Notes: generated by a model not told the origin, from the letters alone. Shown: positions 25,618 through 34,788, counted from the first letter of the stretch. The stretch: DNA of 64,000 nt from Chryseobacterium cucumeris (GCF_001593385.1 NZ_LUVZ01000001.1:1364001-1428000), one strand, 5' to 3'. Numbers and translations are program-made.

Positions 25618-25884
25618 ATGGGCTTAACTGAAAAGCTTTTTGGAAATGGTGCTGAAAGATTTTCAGACTGTGTTGAAATTAAAATAGCAGAACTTAAGGA
25701 AAAACATAAGGATTTTCTTTCTGAAGAAAAAATCGATCTTTCAACAGCGTATATGATTACTTTCGGACAGTCTGGAAGCGGTAGAGTTGGATTTAACAGG
25801 ATACAAGACATCTCCCTTGAGATTGATTCGGAAATTGATCGAATTTTACATGAATGTGCCCAAGAGCATTTACAAAAACTATAG
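25618..25884 (+). CDS. Hypothetical 88-aa acidic helical protein
   Basis: Frame from ATG 25618, with a coding-like residue mix (charged helices, then FGQSGSGRVGFNRIQDISLE). No signal peptide, no recognised domain. A perfect 14-bp palindrome (AAATATCGATATTT, 25584-25597) lies 20 bases before the start and may be an operator. It converges with the alkB-like gene, 23 bases away. Function unknown. Confidence 0.5.
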   Translation: MGLTEKLFGNGAERFSDCVEIKIAELKEKHKDFLSEEKIDLSTAYMITFGQSGSGRVGFNRIQDISLEIDSEIDRILHECAQEHLQKL

Positions 25885-25907
25885 CACATTCCAAGTACAG
25901 TTGATTT

Positions 25908-26513
25908 TTAAGACTTTATTAATCTAAAAGTCATATTAATTCGTTCTTTCATTCGTATGGTTGATTTCGCAATACGATGTTCCCAGTTTTCCTGAAGATC
26001 GCCTTTCATGATAAGCAGTGATCCATGAGGGAGTGGCAGACAGTATTTGCTCGAATGATGGTCTTTTTTTCTGAAATCAAAATTTCTGGTTTGTCCAAGG
26101 CTGATGGATGCAATGACAGGTCGTTTTCCATATCGGCTTTCCTTATCCCGATGCCAGGCAACGGAATCATTTTGGTCACGATATAGATTTAACAGAACCC
26201 CATTGAACTGACAGTCAAATTCCTTCTCAATTCTTTGTTTTAATGAAAACAATTCAGGAGTCCATGGATTGGTTGGCTTTTTATTTTCCTCTGAATCACT
26301 ATATTTTGAATCGCCATACCAGCCCGTTAATCTTGGAGTAAGCACCACCTTATCATACATTTTTTGAGTACGCTGTTCCCAGATCGCAGTATCTAATAAT
26401 TTGTTTCTAAGTAGGTCAGCTTCTTCCCGATTCAGGAAATTCTCTCTGTATTCCAAAAGGTCTTTTGGAAACTCATACAAATCTTCTGCATCAAATAAAC
26501 TAAGCTGACTCAT
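25908..26513 (-). CDS. alkB: AlkB-family 2-oxoglutarate/Fe(II)-dependent dioxygenase
   Basis: 201 aa, full length for AlkB. The iron ligands are visible: WHRD (His121, Asp123) and His179 in ENWEHRI. The 2-oxoglutarate-binding signature RINMTFR (191-197) is present. The enzyme removes alkyl groups from bases such as 1-methyladenine and 3-methylcytosine by oxidation. It stands next to the SOS-type cassette, giving a small DNA-repair group, but has its own transcription unit. Confidence 0.92.
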   Translation of the reverse strand: MSQLSLFDAEDLYEFPKDLLEYRENFLNREEADLLRNKLLDTAIWEQRTQKMYDKVVLTPRLTGWYGDSKYSDSEENKKPTNPWTPELFSLKQRIEKEFDCQFNGVLLNLYRDQNDSVAWHRDKESRYGKRPVIASISLGQTRNFDFRKKDHHSSKYCLPLPHGSLLIMKGDLQENWEHRIAKSTIRMKERINMTFRLIKS

Positions 26514-26545
26514 TGTAATTTTTCTTTAAATCATTTAACTTTGTC

Positions 26546-26575
26546 TTATTCCGTTTCTACGGAATAATTTTTTTT
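26546..26575 (+). terminator. Rho-independent terminator 1 of a tandem pair
   Basis: TTATTCCG / CGGAATAA, 8-bp stem with 6-nt loop, then eight T on the plus strand. No plus-strand gene ends just before it. Confidence 0.7.
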
Positions 26576-26591
26576 CATCATTTGTGTTTTT

Positions 26592-26616
26592 ACTTCCCTT
26601 CGGGGAAGTTTTTTGA
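26592..26616 (+). terminator. Rho-independent terminator 2 of a tandem pair (TTCG loop)
   Basis: ACTTCCC / GGGAAGT, 7-bp stem closed by the stable TTCG tetraloop, then a T-run. Oriented for plus-strand transcripts, like its neighbour. Confidence 0.7.
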
Positions 26617-26640
26617 TTATGCCATGTACTCAAAATGGAT

Positions 26641-27417
26641 TTAATTCTTATCTCCTATTCTGTCTTTGATCTGTTTGATATCGGTTTTAATTTCCGTGAT
26701 AAAGTTTTGAATATGATGTTCTGCAAATTCATCAGGCTCATATTCTTTGGTAGTAATACTACAGGCAAATTCCCAGATTTCTTTAATTTCAGGTAATGGA
26801 ATTTTATAAGGCTCATAAAATTGATTGTCAGCCTTCACCCATATACCATCTGCTTCATGAAACTGAAATCTTTTGTAACTGATACCATCATTGGTGGTAA
26901 TGAAAACATACGTTCTGTCCGTTTTAAGGTCAGATAGATTTTCTACGTATTTTCCCACGATATAGGTTCCGTTCTTATAGGGGGGCATTGAATCTCCGTC
27001 AGCTGGAAATGCCCTGAACTTACCCCCTTTTAAAAAAGGTAATGATATGGTCTCCAGATTTTCTATGTATTCCGGATCTCCATAGCCATTCAAATAGCCC
27101 ATAGAAGCTTTTTGGGGAATAATCTCTATCTGATTGTTTCCATCCTGATCAACCTTTATAGGCAGAACAATCCTATTCTCAGGAAGCTCCATGAGTTCCT
27201 CGATAGAAAATTTTCTGACATCTACAGTTAGCAACAGGTCGATGCTAATGTTATAGAATTTTGAAATTCTAAGCAATATTTCAATTGGAGGTTCTGTTCT
27301 GCCATATTCATAGGCGACATATCTGGATCGGGTAAGAATTAATACATCTGCCAGCTCTTGCTGAGTCATATTTTTCTTCCCTCTCAAAAACACGATGTTA
27401 TCAGAGAATTTTGACAT
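26641..27417 (-). CDS. XRE-type repressor with S24 (LexA/CI-like) peptidase domain
   Basis: 258 aa from ATG at 27417 (MSKFSDN); a TTG seven codons earlier is less likely. The N-terminal HTH (MTQQELADVLILTRSRYVAY) is followed by an S24 domain. Nucleophile Ser143 is in DGDSMPP and general-base Lys182 in ISYKRF. At the expected self-cleavage site, usually Ala-Gly, it reads Met-Gly (ASMGYLNGYG, about 104-113). By family it should repress the divergent dinB-dnaE genes and cut itself when RecA filaments form. The 61-bp gap to dinB holds inverted repeats that may be its operator. Confidence 0.85.
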   Translation of the reverse strand: MSKFSDNIVFLRGKKNMTQQELADVLILTRSRYVAYEYGRTEPPIEILLRISKFYNISIDLLLTVDVRKFSIEELMELPENRIVLPIKVDQDGNNQIEIIPQKASMGYLNGYGDPEYIENLETISLPFLKGGKFRAFPADGDSMPPYKNGTYIVGKYVENLSDLKTDRTYVFITTNDGISYKRFQFHEADGIWVKADNQFYEPYKIPLPEIKEIWEFACSITTKEYEPDEFAEHHIQNFITEIKTDIKQIKDRIGDKN

Positions 27418-27478
27418 TGTTACAATTTTAGACAACAAAAATACAAAATTTGTTTCAAAACGTAACTAATTTTGTCAC
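27418..27478. promoter_or_regulatory. Divergent operator/promoter of the SOS-type cassette
   Basis: GTTACaATTTT (27419-27429) and AAAAcGTAAC (27457-27466) form an inverted repeat across the gap, with an AT-rich near-palindrome at 27443-27453 inside. TAATTTTG at 27467-27474 is an exact -7 element for dinB, so close to its ATG (27479) that the mRNA would be nearly leaderless. On the minus strand TATTTTTG lies about 20 nt before the repressor start. Repressor bound here could block both genes. Confidence 0.5.
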
Positions 27479-28621
27479 ATGGAAAGAGCAATTGTACATA
27501 TGGATCTGGATACGTTCTTTGTTTCCTGCGAAAGGCTGAAAAACTCCGAACTGGAGAAAAAGCCTGTGATCATAGGAGGTGGAGACCGTGGTGTAGTGGC
27601 GTCCTGCTCTTATGAGACCCGTTTTTTCGGAGTAAGGAGTGCAATGCCGATTAAAATGGCTTTGCGGTTATGTCCCGAAGCTAAAGTGATTAAAGGAGAT
27701 ATGGAAATGTATTCCAATATGTCTCATATGGTAACGGAGATTATTCAGGAAAAAGTACCTGTTCTTGAAAAAGCAAGTATTGATGAATTTTATCTGGATC
27801 TCTCCGGAATGGATCAGTTTTTCGGATGCTATAAATGGACGCATGAAATAGCGGAAAGCGTGCAGAAAAATACAGGATTACCGATAAGTTTTGCCTTGTC
27901 TGCCAATAAAACCGTATCAAAAATCGGGACGGGAGAATCGAAGCCTACCGGAAGATTAGAAGTCAAACAACCTGACATTCAGTCGTTTTTAAACCCACTT
28001 TCGGTAAAGAAGATTCCTATGGTCGGCGATGTAACCTTTCAGTTACTGTCAAGGCTGGGCATCAGAACCATACAGACCCTTTCAGAAATGCCTGTTGATG
28101 TGCTTCAGCAGTTGATTGGTAAAAGCGGAAATGAACTCTGGAAAAAAGCACACGGAATTGACGAAAATCCTGTGGTTCCTTATTCGGAAAGAAAATCTAT
28201 TTCTACAGAAGATACTTTTGCCCAGGATAGCATCGATATTCAGGGTATTCAAAGTATACTCTCAGGAATGGTTGAAAAACTCTGTTATCAGCTCCGTGCA
28301 GAGAAATGGCTGGTATCGGTAGTGGTAGTAAAACTCCGGTATTCCAATTTTGATACGGAAACCAAACAATGCCGAATTCCTTACACCTCAGCTGACCACA
28401 CCTTGCTCAGGTATGTTTTGGAACTCTTTAAAAAAGTATATACCAGACGTATGAGAATAAGACTGGTCGGCGTAAAGTTTACAGGATTGGTTCACGGATG
28501 CCATCAAATGGATCTCTTTGAAGATACGGAAGAGCTGATATCACTGTATCAGACAATGGATAAAATCAAGAACAGGTTTGGAACTTCAAGTGTAGGAAGA
28601 GCCTCAGGTTTATTAAAATAA
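27479..28621 (+). CDS. dinB: Y-family DNA polymerase IV
   Basis: 380 aa. Catalytic acids are in HMDLDTFF (Asp near 8 and 10) and KASIDEFYLDLSG (about 100), with the rest of the Y-family palm and little-finger domains complete. It copies past damaged bases with low fidelity. It is the first gene of a two-gene unit with the second dnaE (7-base gap) and is divergent from the S24 repressor. This order is the inducible mutagenesis cassette seen in many bacteria in the form repressor/ImuB-or-DinB/DnaE2. It retains catalytic residues, unlike ImuB. Confidence 0.92.
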   Translation: MERAIVHMDLDTFFVSCERLKNSELEKKPVIIGGGDRGVVASCSYETRFFGVRSAMPIKMALRLCPEAKVIKGDMEMYSNMSHMVTEIIQEKVPVLEKASIDEFYLDLSGMDQFFGCYKWTHEIAESVQKNTGLPISFALSANKTVSKIGTGESKPTGRLEVKQPDIQSFLNPLSVKKIPMVGDVTFQLLSRLGIRTIQTLSEMPVDVLQQLIGKSGNELWKKAHGIDENPVVPYSERKSISTEDTFAQDSIDIQGIQSILSGMVEKLCYQLRAEKWLVSVVVVKLRYSNFDTETKQCRIPYTSADHTLLRYVLELFKKVYTRRMRIRLVGVKFTGLVHGCHQMDLFEDTEELISLYQTMDKIKNRFGTSSVGRASGLLK

Positions 28622-28628
28622 GTATAAG

Positions 28629-31600
28629 ATGTTTCTGAATTGTCATTCTTACCATAGCCTAAGGTATGGAACCATTTCTATTAAAGAACTGGTTAAGCAG
28701 GCTGTACGTTTTAATATTAAAACTTTGGCCCTTACGGATATCAATACCGTTACGGGGATCTATGATTTCTATAAACTTTGTCGGGATCATAATATCAAAC
28801 CGATCGTCGGAGTGGAAATACGGGTTCAGGATGAACTGTATTATATCTGCCTGGCCAAAAATCAAAAAAGCATTGCAGAAGTCAACAGGCTTTTAACCGC
28901 ATATAACTGTGAAGACATTGAAATTCCTAAAGCCAATCCTGATTTTACAGATACTTTTGTGATTTATCCCCTGGAAAATATTCCTGAAAAATTAGCAGAT
29001 CATGAATTTATAGGCATCAGAAAGAATCAGTTAAACCTTTTGATTAAGCCGGAATTAAAACAGTTCATTCATAAAATGATTATTCTTCATCCAGTCACCT
29101 TTACTACTCCTGAAGAATATGAGCTTCATAAAATAGTAAGGGCTATTGATCATAATACATTAATCAGTAAGCTCACAGAAGCTGATTACTGTAAAGACAA
29201 CGAAATGTTTACTGATAAAAAAGAGCTTCTGGCTCAATTTTACCATGAGTCACAGATCATTGAGAACACAAAATATATTGTCAATAGCTGCCATTTTGAT
29301 TTTGATTTTTCAACACCTAAAAACAAAAAGCATTTCACTGACAGCAGGGAAAATGATTTTGAGCTTTTAAAGAAGTTAGCGTATGAGGGACTTTCAAAAA
29401 GATACTCCGGGGATAACCTACAGGCAAAAGCAAGACTGGATAAAGAATTGGGGGTTATTGACCAGCTTAATTTCTGTGCTTATTTTCTCATCACCTGGGA
29501 TATTATACAATACAGCAACCGGATGGGATTTATGCATGTAGGAAGAGGCAGCGGTGCTAATTCCATTGTCAGCTACTGCATCGGAATTACCGATATATGT
29601 CCTCTGGAACTTGATCTGTATTTTGAACGGTTTTTAAACCTCAACCGGAAAACGCCTCCAGATTTTGACATTGACTGGAGCTGGCAGACCAGGGATATTA
29701 TCCTTGAATATATTTTTGATAAATATGGTAAAGACCATGTTGCCTTCTGTGGAACCAATGTTGAATTTAAATACCGTTCTATTTTCCGGGAAGTAGGAAA
29801 AGTATTCGGACTTCCAAAAGAGGAACTCGACATCCTGGCAACAAAACCAATTCAGGAACATGATAACAATTCGGTATTCAAACAGGTTCATTACTACGGA
29901 AAGCTTTTGGAAAAGTTTCCTAACCAGAGAAGCATGCACTCCTGTGGAATTCTGATCTCAGAAGAACCTATCACCAATTATTCAGCACTCGAAATGCCTC
30001 CCAAAGGTTTTCCGATCGTACAGTTTGATATGTACACTGCTGAAGAGATTGGCCTTGAAAAATTTGATATTCTCTCACAAAGAGGGTTAGGAACTATAGA
30101 TGACACTGTAAAGCTGATTAAGGAAAAAAGAGGAATTGATATCGATATCCGGGACACTTCTCTCTCAAAAGACGAAGCCCGATGCAATGAATTCTTAAGT
30201 TCCGGAAAAACCATCGGCTGTTTTTATATTGAATCTCCTGCCATGAGAGGATTACTCCGAAGACTGAAATGCGACAACTATAAAGTACTGGTAGCTGCCT
30301 CTTCCATTATTAGACCCGGCGTAGCTCAAAGCGGAATGATGCGGGAATATATTTTCAGGCATAACCATCCTACAAAATTTGAGTATTTCCATGAGGTTTT
30401 TGAAAAAGAACTGGGAGAAACCTATGGTATTATGGTGTATCAGGAAGATGTTATCAAAATTGCGCTGCATTTCGGAGGATTATCTGCTCCTGATGGTGAC
30501 GTACTGAGAAGAGCCATGAGTGGTAAAGGGCGATCTTTATCTGCATTACAGAAAGTAAAAGACAACTTCTTTGAATCCTGTAAAAATCTGGGACATCCTG
30601 AACAATTATCCATGGAAGTATACCGGCAGATTGAATCTTTTGCAGGATACTCGTTTTGCAAAGCTCATTCTGCTTCTTATGCAGTTGAAAGCTATCAGAG
30701 TTTATACCTTAAGGTCTACTATCCTATCGAATTCATGGTCTCCGCTATTAATAACGGCGGCGGATTCTACAGAACGGAAGTCTATATTCATGAGGCCAAG
30801 ATGTCGGGAGCTACTATCCATAATCCCTGTGTCAATTTAAGTGAATATCAGACGACTGTTTATGACTCTGATGTTTATTTAGGATTGATGCATATTGAAA
30901 AACTGGAAACGAGATTAGCACAGTTGATTCCTGAAGAAAGAGCTCAAAATGGAGAATATACTTCACTGGAAAACTTTGTGAAAAGAATTCCTATTGGTAT
31001 TGAAACACTACAAATTTTAATCTTTATCGGAGCATTCCGCTTTACCGGAAAACAGAAGCATGAGCTGCTGATTGAATCAAGATTTCTTCTGGGAACTCAT
31101 AAAATTGCTTTCAGGCATCTGACTTTACTGGACGAGCCCCAAAAATATTATCAGCTTCCTTCTATAGAAAGAAACCGGTTTGAAGATGCTTTTGATGAAA
31201 TAGAAATAGTAGGTTTTCCTGTTTCTTTCAGTCCTTTTGATTTGTTACAGACCCGATACAGAGGTTCCGTTTTAGTAAAAGATTTATTGAGGTTTCATAA
31301 ACAACAGGTTAAAATGCTCGCTTATCTTATTTCAAGAAAACATGTTCCCACCAAAAAAGGAACGATGTATTTCGGAACCTGGATTGATGCTCAGGGAGAA
31401 TATTTTGATACTGCTCATTTTCCAAACAGCCTTGAAGAATATCCTTTTCAGGGTGGCGGGTGTTATCTTCTATTGGGAACCGTAGAGGTCGATTCTCATT
31501 TTCCTACTGTTACCATTCATAAAATGGCCAAAATGCCTTTTATTCCGGATCCAAGATATTCTATGGATGAAGAAAAATCATTGGAAGCCCAGCGTAATTT

Positions 31601-31712
31601 GCATGAGGATATCAGTATGACTTTTAGGAAACCTTATCCCCAGGAACATGAAATTGGATTGCCAAGATATAAAACGCTGTACGAAAATTTAATTAATATA
31701 ACTAAGGTTTAG
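28629..31712 (+). CDS. dnaE: Second DNA polymerase III alpha subunit (DnaE-type, error-prone cassette)
   Basis: 1027 aa, clearly shorter than the main flavobacterial DnaE. The N-terminal PHP domain is present (NCHSYHSLRYG, ALTDINTVTG). Polymerase motifs GRGSGANS and PDFDIDW supply the catalytic aspartates; VYQEDVI and YSFCKAHSASYA follow. The C-terminal OB/tau-binding region is reduced. Linked to dinB and an S24 repressor, it most likely extends from lesions during induced mutagenesis (DnaE2-like) rather than replicating the chromosome. Its end overlaps the converging membrane-protein gene by 11 bases. Confidence 0.92.
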   Translation: MFLNCHSYHSLRYGTISIKELVKQAVRFNIKTLALTDINTVTGIYDFYKLCRDHNIKPIVGVEIRVQDELYYICLAKNQKSIAEVNRLLTAYNCEDIEIPKANPDFTDTFVIYPLENIPEKLADHEFIGIRKNQLNLLIKPELKQFIHKMIILHPVTFTTPEEYELHKIVRAIDHNTLISKLTEADYCKDNEMFTDKKELLAQFYHESQIIENTKYIVNSCHFDFDFSTPKNKKHFTDSRENDFELLKKLAYEGLSKRYSGDNLQAKARLDKELGVIDQLNFCAYFLITWDIIQYSNRMGFMHVGRGSGANSIVSYCIGITDICPLELDLYFERFLNLNRKTPPDFDIDWSWQTRDIILEYIFDKYGKDHVAFCGTNVEFKYRSIFREVGKVFGLPKEELDILATKPIQEHDNNSVFKQVHYYGKLLEKFPNQRSMHSCGILISEEPITNYSALEMPPKGFPIVQFDMYTAEEIGLEKFDILSQRGLGTIDDTVKLIKEKRGIDIDIRDTSLSKDEARCNEFLSSGKTIGCFYIESPAMRGLLRRLKCDNYKVLVAASSIIRPGVAQSGMMREYIFRHNHPTKFEYFHEVFEKELGETYGIMVYQEDVIKIALHFGGLSAPDGDVLRRAMSGKGRSLSALQKVKDNFFESCKNLGHPEQLSMEVYRQIESFAGYSFCKAHSASYAVESYQSLYLKVYYPIEFMVSAINNGGGFYRTEVYIHEAKMSGATIHNPCVNLSEYQTTVYDSDVYLGLMHIEKLETRLAQLIPEERAQNGEYTSLENFVKRIPIGIETLQILIFIGAFRFTGKQKHELLIESRFLLGTHKIAFRHLTLLDEPQKYYQLPSIERNRFEDAFDEIEIVGFPVSFSPFDLLQTRYRGSVLVKDLLRFHKQQVKMLAYLISRKHVPTKKGTMYFGTWIDAQGEYFDTAHFPNSLEEYPFQGGGCYLLLGTVEVDSHFPTVTIHKMAKMPFIPDPRYSMDEEKSLEAQRNLHEDISMTFRKPYPQEHEIGLPRYKTLYENLINITKV

Positions 31713-32484
31713 CCATTTCAAGGTCTAACTTTATGCTTGTGTGCTTTGATAGCCAACCCTCTATTGATTTCATCAACATATTCTTTCGATCGATAAATTC
31801 CTCTACAGTAACGGCAGGAAACATTACAAAAAAAGAATCATCAATTGCATGTTCATAACTCATTTTAACATAATTTTCATAGCTGAATTCAATTTCCTCA
31901 TCTACGGCATATAAATCAAACAACTTCAAATGGCTTTTAATTTCAGACGGTAGTAAATAGTTGTTCATAAAAATCCTTAATGGTTGTAAAAACAAAAGAT
32001 AATCATCACTATTAACAGCTATTTTCTTTGGATACATTCTATTAAATACCGGATCATTTTTGAGATCTTCTTCTATATTGATAAAACGTAAGAAATATTT
32101 GATCTCCCCAGTATGAATTGTTAATGATTTACCTTTGATCTGATCGATTAATTCGAAAACTTTAGCCGTTTGTTGTTCTATCAATTTACTATCCATTCCA
32201 TACTTTTGATAAAGTGATAATGCAATTATCATCGTTATTAGTGTTGCAGAAGCTCCTAATGCTGTGAAAGCTGTTGCAAAAACAGAATTAAGGGAATCAC
32301 TACCCGATCTGATCAAAAATGGTAGAATAAAAACGACTGCACAGATAAAAATACTTCCTAAGTCCCTTATATTGGTGGGAAATGGTTTATCCTTACAAGA
32401 GAAGCCTGTGTATTTTAACCAATAATAAAAGGATAATGGATTTTGAAGATTATTACCTGCACACTCTTTTACCGGCTGAATCAT
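31702..32484 (-). CDS. Hypothetical protein with two membrane helices
   Basis: 260 aa. A cytoplasmic-looking N-terminus (~45 residues) is followed by two membrane helices close together (SIFICAVVFILPFLI, about 48-64, and FATAFTALGASATLITMIIALSLY, about 70-93), then a 165-residue soluble, helical, acidic domain. I know no family for it. The start overlaps, on the other strand, the start of the frameshifted small gene at 32436, so one of the two starts may be wrong; no later Met before the helices is available. Confidence 0.6.
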   Translation of the reverse strand: MIQPVKECAGNNLQNPLSFYYWLKYTGFSCKDKPFPTNIRDLGSIFICAVVFILPFLIRSGSDSLNSVFATAFTALGASATLITMIIALSLYQKYGMDSKLIEQQTAKVFELIDQIKGKSLTIHTGEIKYFLRFINIEEDLKNDPVFNRMYPKKIAVNSDDYLLFLQPLRIFMNNYLLPSEIKSHLKLFDLYAVDEEIEFSYENYVKMSYEHAIDDSFFVMFPAVTVEEFIDRKNMLMKSIEGWLSKHTSIKLDLEMAKP

Positions 32485-32758
32485 TTTTTCAGAAAGTTCT
32501 TCTCAATACAGTATTTAATGATATTATTGTTAATGATGATAAAAGAGCTGTCATTGAAAAAAACTTTTTAATAAAGAGCAGTACAATGACCAGTTCATTG
32601 AAAACTTAAAATTTTACAACAATCTATTTATCAGTAAAATAAATGATAAAACAAATAAAAATTTTCTACAATATATAAATGACAGCTATCTGCTTCCTTT
32701 ACCGGAAATTGATGAAATTGAACGGGAACTCGGAAGAAATAACAGCCAGAATAATTGA
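32436..32758 (+). pseudogene. Frameshifted small gene (about 107 aa if repaired)
   Basis: From ATG 32436 one frame runs through VFNDIIVNDDKRAVIEKNF and then hits a stop near 32607. Another frame, opening at the homopolymer AAAAAAACTTTTT near 32560-32572, continues with FNKEQYNDQFIENLKFYNN to YLLPLPEIDEIERELGRNN and a stop at 32758. Adding one T in the T-run joins both into a single 107-aa acidic frame. Both parts look coding. It may be a real frameshift, slippage, or a sequencing error. No family recognised. Confidence 0.4.
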
Positions 32759-32791
32759 TAAAAAGCCTATCAGAATTTGTAAACAAATGCA

Positions 32792-32932
32792 TTAATGTTC
32801 TTTCCCGCACCCACAAACAACATCATTTTCCTTTATCGTACGCTCCTTTAATTGGTTAATAATTTAGTTTTTGTTACCACTTTTTGCAAGATGTAAAATC
32901 GTTCTGCCTATTGGTCCGGTTTTGTATCCCAT
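32792..32932 (-). pseudogene. Small gene interrupted by in-frame TAA
   Basis: ATG at 32932 opens 22 codons (GYKTGPIGRTILHLAKSGNK), then TAA at 32864-32866, after which the same frame continues 23 codons (INQLKERTIKENDVVCGCGK) to a stop at 32792. The second part ends in a CGCG cysteine motif. Open sequence of coding character on both sides of one stop suggests a 46-residue gene with a nonsense mutation. Could be chance. The remaining stretch 32933-33164 shows nothing. Confidence 0.3.
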
Positions 32933-33164
32933 TTTGTAATTTTAGGAATAGGCCACGAAATTTGTCATATAAATCGTGACTTATTTTGATCTAATTATAA
33001 AGTTTCTTGAATTCTTACAAATAAACCGTTCTAATCACTTTAAACATAATTCTTTTTATATTCTGGAAATAATTATGCTTATCTTTAATATTAACAAAAA
33101 AATAGATTTATACTAACTAAACAAAAAAATGAAACCCAACTAATTCATCAGAAAAAAAATAATC

Positions 33165-33719
33165 ATGAATATTAAGATAACATATAGAAATAATTTTTCT
33201 GTTCATTACATAGCAGCCCTATTTTTTATTTTTATTGTGGAAATGAATCTAAAAAGTCAGACACCTGAAGAAATTATATTGAAAAAAAAAATTACCTTAC
33301 CTGAAGTGTCAATATCACTGGGAAATTATACTAACCTAGTAAGAAGCGGAAATCTTATCTACTTATCTGGTAAAGGTCCTCTGCGATCGGATGGAAAATA
33401 CATCAATGGAAAAATAGGAAAAGATTTAAATATCGATCAGGGATATGAAGCCGCACGATTATGTGGCCTTGCGCAGATTTCAGCTTTAAAAAAAGAATTA
33501 GGAGACTTATCAAAAATTAAAAGAATTATAAAAGTTACCGCTTTTGTAAATAGTACCGATTCTTTTACTGATCAACCTAAGGTTGTTAATGGATATTCAG
33601 ATTTGATGACTGAAATATTTGGCAATAAAGGAATTCATGCTCGTTCTGCTGTGGGGGTCTCAAGTCTGCCATCAGGATGGCCGGTAGAGGTAGAAATGAT
33701 TGTAGAGATAGAACCCTAA
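33165..33719 (+). CDS. Exported RidA/YjgF-family protein
   Basis: 184 aa. An N-terminal hydrophobic segment (residues 12-28, HYIAALFFIFIVEMNL) looks like an uncleaved or cleaved signal, followed by a full RidA domain: GNLIYLSGKGP, then DQGYEAARLCGLAQISALKK, and the motif HARSAVGVSSLPSGWPVEVE with the arginine that binds the carboxylate of the imine substrate. RidA hydrolyses reactive enamine/imine intermediates in the cytoplasm; several exported forms are known in Bacteroidota. No partner gene nearby explains it. Confidence 0.85.
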   Translation: MNIKITYRNNFSVHYIAALFFIFIVEMNLKSQTPEEIILKKKITLPEVSISLGNYTNLVRSGNLIYLSGKGPLRSDGKYINGKIGKDLNIDQGYEAARLCGLAQISALKKELGDLSKIKRIIKVTAFVNSTDSFTDQPKVVNGYSDLMTEIFGNKGIHARSAVGVSSLPSGWPVEVEMIVEIEP

Positions 33720-33897
33720 GCAAATTTCAAATACCCCCAACTCATTAAAAAAATGGAGAATATTTTATCAAAGCTCTCAATTATCAAAAAGTTAATTTAT
33801 TCAACTTTTCAATAGATAAGGTTTACAGGTAGCTAAATCCATAGAAGATTATAAGTTTATCCTGAGAATGCAATATGGAGGTAAGAACTTTAGAATA

Positions 33898-34788
33898 CTA
33901 ATGTTGTATTCCGTAGTATTGCTTTCGGAAAGACTCTGGAGTATGTCCCGTAGCTTTCTTAAAAAATTTCACAAAATTAGAAGAATCATGATAATTTAGC
34001 TTTTCAGCTATCGCCGAAACAGAAAGATTAAAATTAACTAGTAGTCTCTTAGCTTCCAATATTATCCTGTTCCGAATTATTTCACCCGCCGATAAATTAA
34101 CCTGTTGCTTACATACAAAGTTTAAATGGCTAGGTGTTATATGCAACAAAGCTGCATAATCTTTGGGCATCTTAAACTCCAAAAAATTAAGTTCAATTTG
34201 CTCAACGAATTTTTTAAAAAGCAATGAGTTAAAGTTGTTTTCTGTAAAATAATGTTTATTTTGAATTTCCCGGCTGGCTAGGGCACATATCTGTAAAATA
34301 GTAGCAGCGATACTAATTTGAGAATTACGGCTTATTTCGGAAAATGATTCTGCAATAATTTGTTGAAAATAATTGTTGATTTCATCTTTCTGATCATCAG
34401 GTAAAATAACCTTTTGCTCATCATGAAAAATATTAAAAAAAGGAAATTCATCAATCAGGGAAGAACTGATTTGCAATTGATCAAAAAAAGTTGGAGCAAA
34501 GTTAATGACATACCCTTCAACTGATGGATCTAAATCCCAACTATGCACCTGTCCTGGCCTCATAAAAAAAATGCTGTGAGGCATTATCTTGTACGTTTTA
34601 AAATCTATAATATTCTCGCCTCCTCCGCTGATAAAATAGGTTACATGATAGAAGGAGTGCCGATGAACCGTCGTAGTCTTGGGATTTCCCGGCAAATAAT
34701 CTGAGAATTGATCAATGCTGAAAACCTCCTTAATCGAATGGCACGTTGACATATTATTTATATCAAAGGTTGGATACAAATCTTTCAT
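33898..34788 (-). CDS. AraC-family transcriptional regulator (cupin sensor type)
   Basis: 296 aa from ATG 34788 (MKDLYPTFD); a start ten codons earlier is possible. N-terminal cupin domain (HRHSFYHVTYFISGGG, FMRPGQVHSWDLD) and C-terminal AraC HTH (ALLHITPSHLNFVCKQQ, then IAEKLNYHDSSNFVKFFKKA with TPESFRK). It stands between ridA-like and the oxidase genes, each with its own orientation; target unknown. Confidence 0.9.
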   Translation of the reverse strand: MKDLYPTFDINNMSTCHSIKEVFSIDQFSDYLPGNPKTTTVHRHSFYHVTYFISGGGENIIDFKTYKIMPHSIFFMRPGQVHSWDLDPSVEGYVINFAPTFFDQLQISSSLIDEFPFFNIFHDEQKVILPDDQKDEINNYFQQIIAESFSEISRNSQISIAATILQICALASREIQNKHYFTENNFNSLLFKKFVEQIELNFLEFKMPKDYAALLHITPSHLNFVCKQQVNLSAGEIIRNRIILEAKRLLVNFNLSVSAIAEKLNYHDSSNFVKFFKKATGHTPESFRKQYYGIQH

